64,000 nt of DNA from Mycobacterium sp. PS03-16. Its GTDB lineage: Bacteria > Actinomycetota > Actinomycetes > Mycobacteriales > Mycobacteriaceae. Position 1 is the first letter of the stretch; each line of letters starts with the position of its first letter. Below the pieces are notes generated by a model that saw nothing but the letters and a program-made list of their open reading frames with translations, did not search any database and was not told where the DNA came from. Positions 16,715 to 26,530 of the stretch are shown here, in pieces. The stretch covers positions 62,001 through 126,000 of the forward strand of contig NZ_SPQO01000009.1 of assembly GCF_004570325.1 (NCBI RefSeq), written 5' to 3'. The position numbers and the translations under genes were made by a program.

Positions 16715-17727
16715 TCGACCTGCTGGTCGCGGGCGGCGGACCGGCCGGGCTGGCCACCGCGATCCACGCCGCCCGCGCCGGCCTGGACGTGGTGGTGGTC
16801 GAGCGCCGCTGCGGACCGATCGACAAGGCATGCGGCGAAGGCCTGATGCCGCATTCGCTGCGGGCGCTGGACCGGCTCGGGGCCTCGGTCGCGGGTAGGC
16901 CGTTCCACGGCATCACCTACCTCGACGGTCGCCGCCGGGCCGATGCGCGGTTCCGCGGGGGCCCGGGTCGAGGGGTGCGCCGGATCGCCCTGCACAGCGC
17001 ATTGGCCGACGCGGCGCACGCCGCAGGCGTCCGAACCGTGCACGGTGAAGTGGGGGAGGTCATTCAGCATGCCGATCACGTTGCGACAGCAGGCTTTCGG
17101 GCCCGCTACCTGGCGGCGGCCGACGGCCTGCACTCGCCGATCCGCAAGGCGATGGGGCTCACGGTCGAGACCGGTGCGCGGCGACGCTGGGGCATCCGCA
17201 GGCACGTGCAGGTGGCGCCGTGGTCGGATCACGTCGAGGTGCACTGGTCACCGCGAGCCGAGGCCTACGTCACGCCGGTGTCCGACGACTGCGTGGGGGT
17301 GGTCATCCTCAAGTCCAGCCGGGGCGGCTTCGACGACCATCTCGCGCAGTTCTCCGAACTGCACGGCCGGATCGCCGGACGGGCGCACGGACCCGACCGG
17401 GCGGCCGGACCGCTGCGGCAGCGGGTTCGGCGACGCACCGCGGGCCGCGTCCTGCTGGTCGGCGACGCAGCCGGATACGTCGACGCGCTGACGGGAGAGG
17501 GGCTGGGGCTGGCGTTCGGCGCCGCCGAACTGCTGGTCGGTTGTGTCGTCGGGGGGCGCACCGCCGACTACGACGCGCGGTGGCGGCGGCTGACGCGCCG
17601 CTACCGCATGCTCACCGCGGCGTTGCTGCACGCGAGCGGATGCCCGCCGGTGCGCCGCTGCCTCACCCCCGCCGCGGCCGCGATGCCGGCGACGTTCACC
17701 GGCATCGTCAACGCGTTGGGGCACTGA
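16711..17727 (+). CDS. FAD-dependent oxidoreductase of the geranylgeranyl-reductase/UbiH type
   Basis: 338 residues. FAD-binding GGGPAG in LLVAGGGPAGLATAIHAARAG, then ACGEGLMPHSLRALDRLG, and the second FAD motif LLVGDAAGYVDALTGEGLGLAF. This is the family of aromatic hydroxylases and isoprenoid reductases. In the srsABC phenolic-lipid operon a flavoprotein hydroxylates the resorcinol ring to give a quinone; the same step would fit here, after polyketide synthase and methyltransferase. GTG start overlaps the methyltransferase stop. Convergent with the mbtM-like gene 15 bp away. Confidence 0.87.
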   Translation: MIDLLVAGGGPAGLATAIHAARAGLDVVVVERRCGPIDKACGEGLMPHSLRALDRLGASVAGRPFHGITYLDGRRRADARFRGGPGRGVRRIALHSALADAAHAAGVRTVHGEVGEVIQHADHVATAGFRARYLAAADGLHSPIRKAMGLTVETGARRRWGIRRHVQVAPWSDHVEVHWSPRAEAYVTPVSDDCVGVVILKSSRGGFDDHLAQFSELHGRIAGRAHGPDRAAGPLRQRVRRRTAGRVLLVGDAAGYVDALTGEGLGLAFGAAELLVGCVVGGRTADYDARWRRLTRRYRMLTAALLHASGCPPVRRCLTPAAAAMPATFTGIVNALGH

Positions 17728-17742
17728 CGCGGTCGCCGCCGC

Positions 17743-19320
17743 TCAGGCGGTCCCCGCCTCCAGGCCGTGTTTGACCGCCAGCCGGCGAAGCTTGCCCGAG
17801 GAGGTGCGGGGCAGCGAACCCGGTTTGACGAACACCACGTCGGACGGCACCACGCCGCACTGGGAGGCCACCTGCTGCACGAGGGCGCTGCGGGCGCCGG
17901 CTTCGTCACGGCCGCGGAACTCCGCGGTGATCACCAGGCCCGGGCGGATCGAGCCCTCGCCGGTGCCGACTGCGACGACCGCACCCTCGCGCACCCCGGG
18001 CACCTGCGCAGCCACCTGCTCGACCTCGGCCGGGAAGATGTTGCGGCCCGCCACCGTGATGAGCTCCTTGGCGCGGCCGCAGACCACCAGTCCGTCGTCG
18101 GTGAAATAGCCGAGATCGCCGGTGGCGAACCAACTGTCGGGCCGGTGGGCCGGACCGCCGAGGTACCCCGACATCATCGACGTGCCGCGGATCTCCACCT
18201 CGCCGACCTCGCGCCCGGCCACGTCGGAACGTTCGTCGTGCGGCACGATGCGCACGTCCATGCCGTCGATCGCGCGGCCGAGCACGGCGTGCCGGCGCAG
18301 CACCGGGCCGTCCTCGGTGCCCACCGTCACCTCGTCGGTGACCAGCCCGCCGCCGGGCACGGGAACCGTGACGGCACAGACTGATTCGGCCAGGCCATAG
18401 GACGGTGCGAGCGCGCCGCCGGAAAAACCGAACCGCGCCATCTCCGTGGCGAACCGTCCGGTGAGCTCACAGGCGACCGGTTCACCGCCGTTGAGCGCGA
18501 AGCGGAGCGCCGACAGGTCGACCCCCGACACCCGGCGGGCGTACTTGCCGATCATGCCGAACGCCATATTGGGTCCGGCGGTGAACGTGGCCCGGCTGTC
18601 GGACAGCCAGTTGAGCCACCGGAAGGGCGACGCCTGAAACGCCGACGTCGGCGCCTGCCAGGTTTCGGCGCCGGCCAGCGCCCCGGACAGCAGGAAGCTC
18701 AATCCCATGTCGTGGTAGAGCGGCAGCCACGAGCATCCGACGTCCTGCGGCCGGACTTCGGTGCGGCCGTTGAGTCCGCGCAGATTCGCCAGCACCGCGT
18801 CCGGCGACAGCGCGACGGTGCGCGGCGAGCCCGTCGATCCGGCGGTGCCCTGCAGGATCGCGACGTCCCCGCCCGGTGCGGGGGCGTCGAATCCGCCGGA
18901 GCGGTGCGGATGCGCCCAGACGGTCATATCCGCGACGGCGGGTGCGCCGGCGCCGCGCAGGTCGGTGAGGCGATCGCCCTGGCTGAGCACGTGGTTGATT
19001 CCTGCGCCGGCGAACCGCGCGGCCGTGGTGTGGGCCCACTGGGCGGCGGACGCGCCGCGGATCGGGCCGGGCAGGACGGCCACCCCGCGCCCGGCCAGGA
19101 AGCCGCCGATGACCGAGGCGATCATCTCGACCGTCGGGTCGCCCACCACACCCACCGCGGTGGCGCCGGCGTCAGCGAGGTGCTCGGCCACGTTCTGGGC
19201 GCGGGCGTGCACCTCCGGCCACGGGTGGCGCCGCCACGAGCCGGTGTCTCGGTCCAGCAGCACCAGGTCGGCCGCGGACCTCGACAGCGACTCGCGCAGC
19301 GCCGAGGCCAGCGCGCTCAT
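17743..19320 (-). CDS. mbtM: Mycobactin long-chain fatty-acyl-AMP ligase (MbtM/FadD33-like)
   Basis: 525 residues from the ATG at 19318-19320; a GTG nine bases upstream is also possible. ANL superfamily: adenylation core with [13 protein letters not shown] (the P-loop-like motif), [52 protein letters not shown] and C-terminal Lys in [10 protein letters not shown]. The start [31 protein letters not shown] and [12 protein letters not shown] match MbtM as I remember it. MbtM activates the fatty acid that is placed on the mycobactin lysine. No other mbt gene is visible. An IdeR-like box covers its likely promoter. It is convergent with the polyketide cluster and could equally supply acyl starters there. 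Confidence 0.82.
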   Translation of the reverse strand: MSALASALRESLSRSAADLVLLDRDTGSWRRHPWPEVHARAQNVAEHLADAGATAVGVVGDPTVEMIASVIGGFLAGRGVAVLPGPIRGASAAQWAHTTAARFAGAGINHVLSQGDRLTDLRGAGAPAVADMTVWAHPHRSGGFDAPAPGGDVAILQGTAGSTGSPRTVALSPDAVLANLRGLNGRTEVRPQDVGCSWLPLYHDMGLSFLLSGALAGAETWQAPTSAFQASPFRWLNWLSDSRATFTAGPNMAFGMIGKYARRVSGVDLSALRFALNGGEPVACELTGRFATEMARFGFSGGALAPSYGLAESVCAVTVPVPGGGLVTDEVTVGTEDGPVLRRHAVLGRAIDGMDVRIVPHDERSDVAGREVGEVEIRGTSMMSGYLGGPAHRPDSWFATGDLGYFTDDGLVVCGRAKELITVAGRNIFPAEVEQVAAQVPGVREGAVVAVGTGEGSIRPGLVITAEFRGRDEAGARSALVQQVASQCGVVPSDVVFVKPGSLPRTSSGKLRRLAVKHGLEAGTA

Positions 19321-19521
19321 CGCGGCCACGACGCGAACCCGGAATGACAGCTAATGCGTCGACGTTCGCTCCAGCGTGCCGTGCCGGTCACCGTGGCACC
19401 GCCGGTGACGTGGCCCACAACTGGCAAACCATCAGTACACGACGGGATGGCGGGCGTCCTGCGCGCTGCGGCGGATGCGGCGCGGGGAGAACTCGGCGTC
19501 ACGCCAGCACAGTACAGCGCA

Positions 19522-19543
19522 AAGATAAGCAAGGCTACCCTTA
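19522..19543 (-). promoter_or_regulatory. IdeR-like iron box overlapping a -10 element upstream of mbtM
   Basis: ATAAGCAAGGCTACCCTTA (19525-19543, plus strand) agrees at 13 of 19 positions with the IdeR consensus as I recall it, including the AGGCTA centre. On the minus strand it overlaps a TATCTT -10 (19522-19527). The mbtM start lies about 200 nt downstream. IdeR with iron would block transcription here, the expected control for a siderophore gene. Confidence 0.6.
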
Positions 19544-19569
19544 CCAACCGGCGGGTCGCGCATACGACA

Positions 19570-19603
19570 ACGGTCCCGGCCGAACGGGGTCGGCCGGGAC
19601 CGT
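19570..19603 (-). terminator. Perfect 14-bp GC hairpin
   Basis: ACGGTCCCGGCCGA (19570-19583) and TCGGCCGGGACCGT (19590-19603) are exact reverse complements around a 6-base loop. It begins 11 bp beyond the stop of the minus-strand GlsB-type gene and would end its transcript. There is no T-run. It also separates that gene from the mbtM promoter. Confidence 0.75.
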
Positions 19604-19614
19604 CGGTAGAAAGG

Positions 19615-19923
19615 TCAGCGCATCATGGGGCGGCGGCGTCCGCCCATCGTGCCGTGGTGGCGACGGCCCATCAGCGAAGCCACGAGGGCCACGCCGATCA
19701 TGGCCACGACCACCTGGACCAGCAGTTCGATCCAGTCGATGCCGTTGGTGGCGGTCGGCAGGCCGAGCGCCCGGGCGATCGCCGTACCGATCAGCGCGGA
19801 CACGATGCCGACCAGGATCGTGACCAGGATGCCGATGTTCTGCTTACCCGGCAGCAGCAGCCGCCCGAGTGCGCCGACCACGATGCCGATCAGGATCGCG
19901 GTGATAATGCCGGTGACTGTCAT
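19615..19923 (-). CDS. GlsB/YeaQ/YmgE family membrane protein
   Basis: 102 residues. Three hydrophobic helices with the Gly-rich pattern of the transglycosylase-associated/GlsB family (TGIITAILIGIVVGALGRLLLPGKQNIG, TILVGIVSALIGTAIA, QVVVAMIGVALVASLMG) and a basic C-terminal tail of Arg, His and Gly. The family is linked to envelope and acid stress but the molecular activity is not known. A GGAGG site stands directly before the ATG. The gene stands alone, with a strong hairpin after it. Confidence 0.88.
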   Translation of the reverse strand: MTVTGIITAILIGIVVGALGRLLLPGKQNIGILVTILVGIVSALIGTAIARALGLPTATNGIDWIELLVQVVVAMIGVALVASLMGRRHHGTMGGRRRPMMR

Positions 19924-20002
19924 GGTTCCTCCAAGAGGTGTGGGTGCAGCGGAGATACCCTGGCCGTCAGACCAATAAACGCCTGCGTCAACCTCGTGCG
20001 GG

Positions 20003-20623
20003 CTAAGCCATTTCGGGTACGCGCAGGTGCGCGATGGCCAGTTCGAACTCGCCGACGTCGAGCTGGTCGGCGCCCAGGTCCCGTAACCGGGCGGTCCGCA
20101 GGGAGCGGGCCCGGTCCCGGGTGCGCTCCATCGCGTCCATCGAGTCGAAGGACGTCGACGAGACCGCCCGGCCGGACCGGCGATCGATCATCAGGCTGGC
20201 GCCGCAGAATCCGTCGAGTTCCTCCAGCGACGGGAGCACCTCGCTGCGGTAGAAGTCGACGGCCCGGTCGAACTGCTCGGGTCGGGCGCGCAGCCAGGTG
20301 GCCCGCACTCCGGCGCCGGCGCCGGAAGGATGATCACGGTGCACCACGGCGAGTTCCCATTCCTCCACGACGGGGACACCGCCGAACATCGCCGCGGCCC
20401 GGTCGCGCAACGGCGCCACCCGCTCGGCGGCGTCCCGCATCGCCTCCGCCGATTCCCACGCGGTCGTGGCGATGCAGCGGCCCGACTCCCGGTCCACCAA
20501 CAGCGAAAGGCCGATACAGCCGTCGACGGCCTCCAGCGCGGGCATCACGTCGCTGCGCAGGTGGGCGATGCCCGTGTCCACCGCGTCCGGTCGTGCCTCG
20601 AGTGTGGTTGAGCGTGCGAACAC
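20003..20623 (-). CDS. Duplicated ABM-like protein of the Rv2557/Rv2558 family
   Basis: 206 residues from the GTG at 20621-20623, which has an AAGGGGG site; the frame is open further upstream. It is an internal tandem repeat: residues about 1-97 ([34 protein letters not shown]) align with about 105-206 ([33 protein letters not shown]), and each ends in [10 protein letters not shown] or [10 protein letters not shown]. Each unit looks like a dimeric alpha-beta barrel (antibiotic-biosynthesis-monooxygenase fold), so one chain may mimic a dimer. In M. tuberculosis the homologues Rv2557/Rv2558 also lie near yjbQ and alaS (from memory) and are known from starvation studies. No clear catalytic residues. 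Confidence 0.75.
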   Translation of the reverse strand: MFARSTTLEARPDAVDTGIAHLRSDVMPALEAVDGCIGLSLLVDRESGRCIATTAWESAEAMRDAAERVAPLRDRAAAMFGGVPVVEEWELAVVHRDHPSGAGAGVRATWLRARPEQFDRAVDFYRSEVLPSLEELDGFCGASLMIDRRSGRAVSSTSFDSMDAMERTRDRARSLRTARLRDLGADQLDVGEFELAIAHLRVPEMA

Positions 20624-20729
20624 GGCCCACCCCCTTCGGGTGACGGGGCAGCGCCCCGGTGGCGCCACCGGTTCAGGTCTCACTGTCCTCCGCCCGCTCC
20701 GGCGGGGCAATGGGCGCCACCTCAGCTCG

Positions 20730-20735
20730 TAGGCT
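20730..20735 (+). promoter_or_regulatory. -10 box before the YjbQ-family gene
   Basis: TAGGCT fits TANNNT and ends seven bases before the ATG at 20743, so transcription may begin at the start codon. A GAAGGA sequence also lies in that gap, so a leadered message cannot be excluded. Confidence 0.4.
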
Positions 20736-20742
20736 GAAGGAC

Positions 20743-21144
20743 ATGGAGACCGATCTGCTCGACGTCGACACCAGCCGGCGCCGGCTCGTCGACCTCACCG
20801 ACGAGGTGCGCGCCTTCTGCCGACGCCGCCGGGACGGCCTGTGCAACGTCTTCGTCCCCCACGCCACCGCCGGCGTCGCGATCATCGAGACCGGCGCCGG
20901 TTCCGACGATGACCTGCTCGACACCCTCGAACGGCTGCTGCCGCGCGACGACCGCTACCGCCACGCGCACGGGTCGCCCGGCCACGGCGCCGACCACGTG
21001 CTGCCGGCGTTGGTCTCGCCGTCGGTGACCCTGCCCGTTGCCGGCGGTGAGCCGCTGCTGGGCACCTGGCAGAGCGTGGTGCTGGTCGACCTCAACCGCG
21101 ACAACCCGCGCCGGTCGGTGCGGCTGAGCTTTCTCGGCGCCTGA
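20743..21144 (+). CDS. YjbQ family (secondary thiamine-phosphate synthase-like) protein
   Basis: 133 residues. The UPF0047/YjbQ signature is present: [21 protein letters not shown], then [22 protein letters not shown] and [13 protein letters not shown]. Some members can substitute weakly for thiamine-phosphate synthase, but the true role is unsettled. The start used is the ATG at 20743; the frame is open upstream to 20659 without family character. It lies directly before alaS, as Rv2556c does in M. tuberculosis (from memory). Confidence 0.88.
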   Translation: METDLLDVDTSRRRLVDLTDEVRAFCRRRRDGLCNVFVPHATAGVAIIETGAGSDDDLLDTLERLLPRDDRYRHAHGSPGHGADHVLPALVSPSVTLPVAGGEPLLGTWQSVVLVDLNRDNPRRSVRLSFLGA

Positions 21145-21182
21145 GCCCATGTCGTCGGCGACGGCCTGCCGACCCCGACCGG

Positions 21183-21188
21183 TACTGT
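21183..21188 (+). promoter_or_regulatory. -10 box upstream of alaS
   Basis: TACTGT (TANNNT) lies 44 bp before the alaS GTG, leaving a leader of about 38 nt that contains an AAGGA site. No clear -35 is seen. Confidence 0.4.
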
Positions 21189-21232
21189 AGATCGGTCGAA
21201 TCACCGAACCCCCGATTAAGGATGTCTCTGAC

Positions 21233-23926
21233 GTGCAGACACACGAGATCAGGAAGCGCTTCCTCGATCATTTCGTGAAGGCGGGCCACACCGAGGTGCC
21301 GAGCGCCTCGGTGATCCTCGACGACCCCAATCTGCTGTTCGTCAATGCCGGCATGGTCCAGTTCGTGCCCTACTTCCTGGGGCAGCGGACCCCGCCGTGG
21401 GACCGCGCCGTCAGCGTCCAGAAGTGCATCCGCACCCCGGACATCGATGAGGTCGGCATCACCACCCGGCACAACACGTTCTTCCAGATGGCCGGCAACT
21501 TCAGCTTCGGCGACTACTTCAAGAAGGGCGCGATCGAGTTCGCCTGGACGCTGCTGACCAATCCCCAGGATCAGGGCGGCTACGGGTTCGACCCCGAAAA
21601 GATCTGGGCCACGGTCTATCTGGACGACGACGAGGCCATCGCGCTGTGGCAGGAGGTGGCGGGCCTGCCGCTCGAGCGCATCCAGCGCCGCGGCATGGCC
21701 GACAACTACTGGTCCATGGGCATCCCCGGGCCGTGCGGTCCGTCGTCGGAGATCTACTACGACCGCGGCCCCGAGTACGGCGTCGGAGGCGGGCCCGAGG
21801 CCAACGAGGACCGCTACATCGAGATCTGGAATCTCGTGTTCATGCAGAACGAGCGCGGCGAAGGCACCTCCAAGGAGGACTTCGAGATCCTCGGCCCGCT
21901 GCCGCGCAAGAACATCGACACCGGGATGGGCGTCGAACGCGTCGCCTGCCTGCTGCAGGGCGTCGACAACGTCTACGAGACCGACCTGGTGCGCCCGGTG
22001 ATCGACGCCGTGGCCGCCCGCGCACCGCGCGGCTACGGCCAGGGCAACCACGACGACGACGTGCGCTACCGCATCATCGCCGACCACACCCGCACCGCGG
22101 CGATCATCATCGGTGACGGCATCAGCCCCGGCAACGAGGGCCGCGGCTACGTGCTGCGCCGGCTGCTGCGCCGCATCATCCGGGCCGCCAAACTGCTCGG
22201 TGTCGACGAGCCCGTGATGGCCGACCTGATGACCACCGTCCGCGACGAGATGGGTCCGTCGTACCCCGAACTGGTCGCCGACTTCGACCGCATCCAGCGC
22301 ATCGCGGTCGCCGAGGAGACCGCGTTCAACCGCACCCTGGCCTCCGGGTCGCGGCTGTTCGACGACGCGGCCCGCGCCACCAAGGCCGCCGGCGCCGACC
22401 GCCTGTCGGGCACCGACGCGTTCACCCTGCACGACACCTACGGCTTCCCCCTGGAACTGACGCTGGAGATGGCCGCCGAGGCGGGCCTGTCGGTGGACGA
22501 AGAGGGCTTCCGCGGCTTGATGGCCGAACAGCGCAGGCGGGCCAAGGCCGACGCCGCCGCCCGCAAACAGGCCCACACCGATCTCAGCGCCTACCGCGAC
22601 CTGGTCGATGCGCATCCCACGCAGTTCACCGGATTCGACGAGCTGACCACCGAGGCGCGCATCCTCGGCATCTTCGTCGACGGCAGGCGGGTGCCCGTGG
22701 TGGGCCACGAGGCCGCCGCGGAGCAGGACCGCATCGAACTCGTGCTGGACCGCAGCCCCTTCTACGCCGAGTCCGGCGGCCAGATCGCCGACGAGGGGTC
22801 GATCACCGGAACCGGCGCCTCGGGCACGGCCAAGGCCGCGGTGTCCGACGTGCAGAAGATCGCCAAGGCGCTGTGGGTGCACCGCGTCACCGTGGAGTCC
22901 GGGGAGTTCGTCGAGGGCGACACCGTCGTCGCGGCCGTCGACCCGCGCTGGCGGCACGGCGCGACCCAGGGCCACTCCGGCACGCACATGGTGCACGCCG
23001 CGCTGCGGCAGGTGCTCGGGCCCAACGCCGTGCAGGCCGGTTCGCTCAACCGGCCGGGCTACCTGCGCTTCGACTTCAACTGGCAGGGTGCCCTCACCGA
23101 AGACCAGCGCGCACAGATCGAGGTCGTCACCAACGAGGCGGTCGAGGCCGACTACGAGGTGCACAGCTTCACCACCGACCTGGAGAAGGCCAAGGCGATG
23201 GGCGCGATGGCGCTGTTCGGCGAGGCCTATCCCGACCAGGTGCGCGTCGTCGAGATCGGCGGGCCGTTCTCGCTGGAACTGTGCGGCGGCACCCACGTGC
23301 ACAACTCCGCCCAGATCGGGCCGGTGACCATCCTCGGCGAGTCGTCGGTCGGCTCGGGCGTGCGCCGCGTCGAGGCCTACGTCGGACTCGACTCGTTCCG
23401 CCACCTGGCCAAGGAACGGGCTCTGATGGCCGGTCTCGCGTCCTCGCTGAAGGTGCCGTCGGAGGAGGTGCCGGCCCGCGTCGCCGGGCTCGTCGAACGC
23501 CTCAAGGCCGCCGAGAAGGAACTCGACCGGATGCGGCTGGCCAACGCGCGCGCGGCCGCCGTCAACGCGGTCGCCGGCGCCGAGGTGATCGGGAAGGTGC
23601 GGCTGGTCGCCCAGCGGATGGCCGGCGGGATGTCGGCCGGTGATCTGCGCACCCTGGTCGGCGACATCCGCGGCAAGCTGGGCAGCGAACCCGCCGTGGT
23701 CGCGCTGATCGCCGAGGGCGAGAGCGACGCGGTGCCGTTCGTGGTCGCGGCCAACCCGGCCGCCCAGGATCTGGGCCTGCGGGCCAACGAACTGGTCAAG
23801 CAGTTCGGCGCGGCGGTCAACGGCCGTGGGGGCGGCAAAGCCGATATGGCACAGGGGTCCGGTAAGGGGGCGGCGGGCATCGACGCGGCATTGGCTGCGT
23901 TGCGGGCCGAGATCGGCCGGAGCTGA
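21233..23926 (+). CDS. alaS: Alanyl-tRNA synthetase
   Basis: 897 residues, normal length. Class II aminoacylation core at the N-terminus ([72 protein letters not shown]), then the tRNA-recognition region, and the editing domain with [11 protein letters not shown] and CGGTHVHN (Cys684, His688 with the two upstream His as zinc ligands). The C-Ala domain ends in [18 protein letters not shown] residues (here [14 protein letters not shown]). GTG start with AAGGA upstream. It heads a co-directional run with ruvX, mltG and the aro genes. Confidence 0.98.
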   Translation: MQTHEIRKRFLDHFVKAGHTEVPSASVILDDPNLLFVNAGMVQFVPYFLGQRTPPWDRAVSVQKCIRTPDIDEVGITTRHNTFFQMAGNFSFGDYFKKGAIEFAWTLLTNPQDQGGYGFDPEKIWATVYLDDDEAIALWQEVAGLPLERIQRRGMADNYWSMGIPGPCGPSSEIYYDRGPEYGVGGGPEANEDRYIEIWNLVFMQNERGEGTSKEDFEILGPLPRKNIDTGMGVERVACLLQGVDNVYETDLVRPVIDAVAARAPRGYGQGNHDDDVRYRIIADHTRTAAIIIGDGISPGNEGRGYVLRRLLRRIIRAAKLLGVDEPVMADLMTTVRDEMGPSYPELVADFDRIQRIAVAEETAFNRTLASGSRLFDDAARATKAAGADRLSGTDAFTLHDTYGFPLELTLEMAAEAGLSVDEEGFRGLMAEQRRRAKADAAARKQAHTDLSAYRDLVDAHPTQFTGFDELTTEARILGIFVDGRRVPVVGHEAAAEQDRIELVLDRSPFYAESGGQIADEGSITGTGASGTAKAAVSDVQKIAKALWVHRVTVESGEFVEGDTVVAAVDPRWRHGATQGHSGTHMVHAALRQVLGPNAVQAGSLNRPGYLRFDFNWQGALTEDQRAQIEVVTNEAVEADYEVHSFTTDLEKAKAMGAMALFGEAYPDQVRVVEIGGPFSLELCGGTHVHNSAQIGPVTILGESSVGSGVRRVEAYVGLDSFRHLAKERALMAGLASSLKVPSEEVPARVAGLVERLKAAEKELDRMRLANARAAAVNAVAGAEVIGKVRLVAQRMAGGMSAGDLRTLVGDIRGKLGSEPAVVALIAEGESDAVPFVVAANPAAQDLGLRANELVKQFGAAVNGRGGGKADMAQGSGKGAAGIDAALAALRAEIGRS

Positions 23927-23930
23927 CTCC

Positions 23931-24446
23931 GTGACCGACAGCGATCACCGACTCCCGGACCGACCCGGGAGCGACGATCCCGGGCGTGGTCGCCGGCTCG
24001 GTGTCGACGTCGGCAGCGTGCGGATCGGCGTGGCCACCAGCGACCCCGACGCGGTGCTGGCGACCCCGGTCGAGACCGTGGAGCGGGACCGCAGGAAGAA
24101 CTCCGATCGGCATGTCCGGCGGCTGGCACAGCTGGTCGCCGAACTCGAGGCGGTGGAGGTGATCGTGGGTCTGCCGCGCACACTGGCCGACCGCACCGGC
24201 CCGGCCGCCCACGATGCGCTCGCGGTCGCCGACGCACTGGCCCGGCGGATCGCTCCCATCCCGGTGCGGATGGCCGACGAACGACTGACCACGGTGTCTG
24301 CGCAGCGCTCCCTGCGTGAGGCGGGTGTCCGCGCCAAGGGACAGCGGACCATGATCGATCAGGCCGCGGCGGTCGGTATCTTGCAGAGCTGGCTGGATCA
24401 ACGGCGCGCGGCCCTTGCCGCGCCCGGAGAGGGCGGGCATGGCTGA
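23931..24446 (+). CDS. ruvX: Holliday junction resolvase-like protein RuvX/YqgF
   Basis: 171 residues. RNase H-like fold with [32 protein letters not shown] and the C-terminal [15 protein letters not shown] ... [14 protein letters not shown]. The conserved acidic residues (Asp in GVDVG, Glu in DERLTT, Asp in IDQAAA) are kept. It is implicated in pre-16S rRNA 5'-end maturation, and was earlier called a Holliday junction resolvase. The first 20 residues are a charged extension. GTG start 4 bp after the alaS stop; its end overlaps the mltG start by 8 nt. Confidence 0.94.
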   Translation: MTDSDHRLPDRPGSDDPGRGRRLGVDVGSVRIGVATSDPDAVLATPVETVERDRRKNSDRHVRRLAQLVAELEAVEVIVGLPRTLADRTGPAAHDALAVADALARRIAPIPVRMADERLTTVSAQRSLREAGVRAKGQRTMIDQAAAVGILQSWLDQRRAALAAPGEGGHG

Positions 24447-25689
24447 GGACTGGCACCACGATCGTGCGGAACCCGTGGCGGTCGGGCCGCCGCGGCGCCG
24501 GATGAGCCGCGCGGACCGGATGCGGGAGGAACGCGGACGGCGGCGCCGCCGCCTCGCCGGTGGACTGTCACTGGCCGTGCTCGTCGTCGTCGTGATCGGG
24601 GCGGTGTTCCTCGGCTCCAAGCTGTGGCACAACCTGTTCGGTGGCGCCGACAGCAGCGACTACGCCGGCGCGGGGGTTTCCGACGTGGTGATCCAGGTCC
24701 GCGACGGCGACTCGACCACGGCCATCGGCCAGACCCTGCACGACAACAACGTGGTCGCGACCGTCAAGGCGTTCGTCGACGCCGCGGCCGGCAACTCGGC
24801 GATCTCGGCCATTCAGCCCGGCTTCTACAAGGTGCGCACCGAGATCCCGGCGGCCACCGCGGTCGCACGGCTGGCCGACCCGCAGAACCGGGTGGGCCGG
24901 CTGGTGATCCCGGAGGGCCGGCAGCTCGACGACGTCTCCGACGTCAAGACCAACGCCGTGACCGAGGGCATCCTGAGCCTGATCTCCCGGGCGACGTGTG
25001 TGGACCTCGACGGCGACCAGCGCTGCGTCCCCGCCGGTGAACTCAAACAGGTCGCCTCCTCGGCGACCCCCGCCGCGCTCGGTGTGCCCGAATGGGCCGT
25101 GCAGCCGGTCACCGCGATGGGCGACGACCACCGGCGCCTCGAAGGGCTGATCGCGCCGGGCACCTGGAACATCGACCCGTCGGCGTCGCCGCAGGACATC
25201 CTGTCGACGCTGATCCGCGCGAGCGGCAGTCAGTACGCCCAGGCGGGGATCCTCGACACCGCGGCGGCGATGAACATCTCGCCCTACGAGGTGCTCACCG
25301 TCGCGTCGCTGGTGCAGCGCGAATCCAAACCGGAGGACTTCGCCAAGGTCGCACGGGTCATCTACAACCGGCTGGCCGAGAATCGCACGTTGGAGTTCGA
25401 CTCGACGGTGAACTACCCGCTGGACCGCATCGAGGTGGCCACCACCGACGGCGACCGCGGCCAACTCACCCCGTGGAACACCTACGTCCGGCCGGGGCTG
25501 CCCGCCACCCCGATCTGCTCGCCGAGCCAGGCCGCCCTGATCGCCGCCGAACAACCCGCACCCGGTGACTGGCTGTACTTCGTCACCATCGACCTGCAGG
25601 GCACCACGGTGTTCACCCGCGACTACAACCAGCACCTCGCCAACATCGAGCTGGCGCAGAACAACGGTGTGCTCGACAGTGCCAGATAG
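24439..25689 (+). CDS. mltG: Endolytic peptidoglycan transglycosylase MltG
   Basis: 416 residues. An Arg-rich cytoplasmic start (about 1-38), one membrane helix (about 39-60), then a LysM-like subdomain ([17 protein letters not shown]) and the YceG catalytic domain. The catalytic Glu is Glu295 in [13 protein letters not shown], with VIYNRL following and the family end [21 protein letters not shown] and LYFVT. It cuts nascent glycan strands at the inner membrane. The ATG at 24439 fits an 8-nt overlap with ruvX; aroE starts within its last codons. Confidence 0.95.
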   Translation: MAEDWHHDRAEPVAVGPPRRRMSRADRMREERGRRRRRLAGGLSLAVLVVVVIGAVFLGSKLWHNLFGGADSSDYAGAGVSDVVIQVRDGDSTTAIGQTLHDNNVVATVKAFVDAAAGNSAISAIQPGFYKVRTEIPAATAVARLADPQNRVGRLVIPEGRQLDDVSDVKTNAVTEGILSLISRATCVDLDGDQRCVPAGELKQVASSATPAALGVPEWAVQPVTAMGDDHRRLEGLIAPGTWNIDPSASPQDILSTLIRASGSQYAQAGILDTAAAMNISPYEVLTVASLVQRESKPEDFAKVARVIYNRLAENRTLEFDSTVNYPLDRIEVATTDGDRGQLTPWNTYVRPGLPATPICSPSQAALIAAEQPAPGDWLYFVTIDLQGTTVFTRDYNQHLANIELAQNNGVLDSAR

Positions 25690-26521
25690 GGCGGACCGCC
25701 CACGCCGAGCGGCGGTGCTCGGCTCCCCGATCGCCCATTCGCGGTCCCCGCAGCTGCACCTGGCCGCCTACCGCGCGCTCGGCCTGGCGGACTGGACCTA
25801 CGAGCGCATCGAATGCAGCGCCGGGCAGTTGCCCGCCCTGGTCGGTGGACTGGGACCCGAGTGGGTCGGGCTCTCGGTGACCATGCCCGGCAAGTTCGCC
25901 GCGTTGCAGATCGCCGACGAGCGCACCGCCCGCGCCGAACTGGTCGGCTCCGCAAACACGCTGGTGCGGATCCCGGCCGGCTGGCGCGCCGACAACACCG
26001 ACGTCGACGGCGTGACCGGCGCGCTGCGCGAGGTCACGGGGGCGGGTTGGGACGGCGCGCAGCGGGCCACCGCCGTGGTCGTCGGCTCGGGCGGGACGGC
26101 GCCGGCCGCGGTGGTCGCGCTCGCCGGACTCGGCGCGCGGCACGTCACGATCGTGGCGCGCAACCCGGACCGGGCCGCGCCGCTGACCGAGCTGGCCGGC
26201 CGTGTCGGGATGACGGGGCACTGGTGCGACTTCGTCGATCCGGCGCTGCCCGGGACCATCGCGGACGCGGCCGCCGTGGTGAGCACCGTGCCCGCCGACG
26301 CCGCCGCGGCGCACCTGCCCGCGCTGGCCGGTGCGCGGGTGCTGCTCGACGCGATCTACGACCCGTGGCCGACGCCGCTGGCCGCCGCGGTCACCGCCGC
26401 GGGCGGACAGGTCGTCAGCGGACTGCACATGCTGCTGCACCAGGCGTTCACCCAGGTCTCGCAGTTCACCGGGTGTCCGGCCCCCGAAGAGGCGATGAGG
26501 GCGGCCCTGCAGCAGGCTTAG
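25679..26521 (+). CDS. aroE: Shikimate dehydrogenase
   Basis: 280 residues. Reduces 3-dehydroshikimate to shikimate with NADPH. Substrate-binding domain: AVLGSPIAHSRSPQLHLAAY, then GLSVTMPGKFAAL with the catalytic Lys, and ADNTDVDGV with the catalytic Asp. Cofactor domain: VVGSGGTAPAAVVALAGLGA. The C-terminal GLHMLLHQAFTQ is typical. GTG at 25679 gives an 11-nt overlap with mltG. Together with aroC, aroK, aroB and aroQ it covers four successive enzymes plus the 3-dehydroquinate synthase step. Confidence 0.94.
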   Translation: MPDRADRPRRAAVLGSPIAHSRSPQLHLAAYRALGLADWTYERIECSAGQLPALVGGLGPEWVGLSVTMPGKFAALQIADERTARAELVGSANTLVRIPAGWRADNTDVDGVTGALREVTGAGWDGAQRATAVVVGSGGTAPAAVVALAGLGARHVTIVARNPDRAAPLTELAGRVGMTGHWCDFVDPALPGTIADAAAVVSTVPADAAAAHLPALAGARVLLDAIYDPWPTPLAAAVTAAGGQVVSGLHMLLHQAFTQVSQFTGCPAPEEAMRAALQQA

Positions 26522-26530
26522 CCTCGACGG

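Larger units (their letters stand above)
19321..19614. other. Intergenic stretch between mbtM and the GlsB-type gene
   Basis: Holds the long mbtM leader, the IdeR-like box with its -10, and the GlsB terminator hairpin. One open frame on the minus strand (19317-19547) ends in an ATGA overlap with mbtM and has a hydrophobic start, but it would begin upstream of the predicted -10, so I do not call it. Confidence 0.5.

Noticed and set aside
11152..19320. Polyketide/mbtM block as a recent mobile island
   Set aside because: No integrase, transposase, tRNA, direct repeats or composition change at the edges was seen; only the comparison of gene order suggests insertion.
19317..19547. 76-codon ORF upstream of mbtM with an ATGA overlap
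   Set aside because: The overlap is tempting, but the ORF would begin upstream of the predicted -10 box, has a TTG start and shows no acyl-carrier-protein or other motif.
21092..23404. 770-codon open frame antisense to alaS
   Set aside because: Shadow of a conserved tRNA synthetase gene; no domain or ribosome binding site.
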